The notes beneath the pieces are model-generated. The model did no database searches and had not been told where the DNA came from. It was given only the letters and a program-made list of their open reading frames with translations. The translations under genes were made by a program, and so were the position numbers. From Actinomycetota bacterium (GTDB lineage: Bacteria > Actinomycetota > Thermoleophilia > Gaiellales > Gaiellaceae), in the NCBI GenBank assembly GCA_005883335.1, contig VAXM01000097.1, forward strand, positions 1 through 38,455: a stretch of DNA of 38,455 bases, in the 5' to 3' direction. Positions 37,707-38,455 of this stretch are shown piece after piece (position 1 is the stretch's first letter; the number at the start of each line of letters is the position of its first letter).

Positions 37707-38441
37707 CTAGGTGATGTCCGCGCGCCTCAGCGCGTCCGCTCCCAGCACTCCGGCGATGATCACGTAGACGAGGGCGACTGCGAGACCGGCGCCGAAGCCG
37801 AGCAGCTCCGAGCCCTGGTTTCCCGCCTCCACGACCGACGCGATGGCGTGTCCGGGCCCGTACTTCTCCACGCCCGCGAGACCGAGCAGCGGCTCGCCGA
37901 CGAACAGCCAGATCAGCGCGATCACGATCGCCCCCGTCTGCCGCCGGACGAGCGCGCCGAAGCCGATTCCGAGGGCGCCGCTGATCGCGGCGGCGGCGAT
38001 CGTTCCGGGCACCAGCCGCAACGAGCTTCCGGAGGCAAGGTGCACCGGTACCGACCTCGCGGAGAGGAGCAGCGCGGCGAAGCCCCAGGCGAAGACGCAC
38101 GAAACGAGCGCAAGCGCTGCGCCCGCCAGCGCCGCGGCGGCGAGCTTGGCGGCGGCGACGCGTTCGCGCACCGGCGCGACGAGGAAGGTGTGGCCGATCG
38201 TGCCATGCGCGAACTCCCCGGCCGACGAGACGATTCCCAGGATCAGCGCGATCAGCGCCGAGACGGCCGCGATCGAGACGACGTCGCGCTGGTTCCGGGG
38301 CTCGGCGAGCGAGCCGAGCGAGTCCTGCGAGACGTGCAAGGCGATCACGAGCACCTCGAGCGCCAGGATCAGCAGGCCGAGCCAGAGGAGCAGCCGCGTC
38401 GTCGACAGCTTGAGCAGCTCTGCGCGGACGAGCCGGATCAA
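37707..38441 (-). CDS. ABC-2 type transporter permease
   Basis: MIRLVRAELLKLSTTRLLLWLGLLILALEVLVIAL...ALILGIVSSAGEFAHGTIGHTFLVAPVRERVAAAKLAAAALAG; TTG start overlaps an upstream TGA. Confidence 0.85.
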   Translation of the reverse strand: MIRLVRAELLKLSTTRLLLWLGLLILALEVLVIALHVSQDSLGSLAEPRNQRDVVSIAAVSALIALILGIVSSAGEFAHGTIGHTFLVAPVRERVAAAKLAAAALAGAALALVSCVFAWGFAALLLSARSVPVHLASGSSLRLVPGTIAAAAISGALGIGFGALVRRQTGAIVIALIWLFVGEPLLGLAGVEKYGPGHAIASVVEAGNQGSELLGFGAGLAVALVYVIIAGVLGADALRRADIT

Positions 38442-38455
38442 CGCTCGCCTCCGGT
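38438..38455 (-). CDS. Last codons (TGGER*) of an upstream gene, presumably the partner ABC ATPase
   Basis: Reverse strand ACC GGA GGC GAG CGT TGA overlaps the permease start; the ATPase identity is inferred from gene order only. Confidence 0.3.
   Translation of the reverse strand, partial: TGGER

Overview
High-GC, gene-dense bacterial chromosome segment. Codon bias, gene content and protein style suggest an actinobacterium, possibly Thermoleophilia/Gaiellales-like; this lineage call is inference. Most genes are on the minus strand. Supported content: a cobalamin riboswitch driving a secreted DUF4430 gene and a coupled DUF4430-like lipoprotein (left edge); VanZ; a PQQ-propeller/sugar-dehydrogenase lipoprotein pair coupled to two TrkA (RCK) genes; two APC-permease/UspA fusion genes; a H+-pyrophosphatase; mtnP; a frameshifted secreted PASTA protein; a gshA-type ligase; a GT4 glycosyltransferase; rex; a glutaredoxin-like gene; a Glu dehydrogenase; a frame-disrupted S8 protease; the tsaE-tsaB-rimI-tsaD operon; a family-4 UDG; FmdB; a TolB-like propeller; a GAF/PAS histidine kinase; GNAT; a leaderless M15-like lysin; acetamidase; an APC permease; DUF2520-panC-panB; a Yip1-like gene; uvrA with a candidate SOS box; and an ABC-2 permease. 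No tRNA, rRNA, CRISPR array or transposase was recognised. The most interesting signals are (1) a pair of covarying double-hairpin elements placed exactly 64 nt upstream of two putative ion-transport genes, (2) the B12 riboswitch plus transcobalamin-like DUF4430 pair, (3) three genes whose conserved N-termini extend upstream of any ATG/GTG/TTG start, and (4) an 11-bp tandem duplication that shifts the frame of the protease C-terminus. All calls come from reading sequence and translations; no database search was run.
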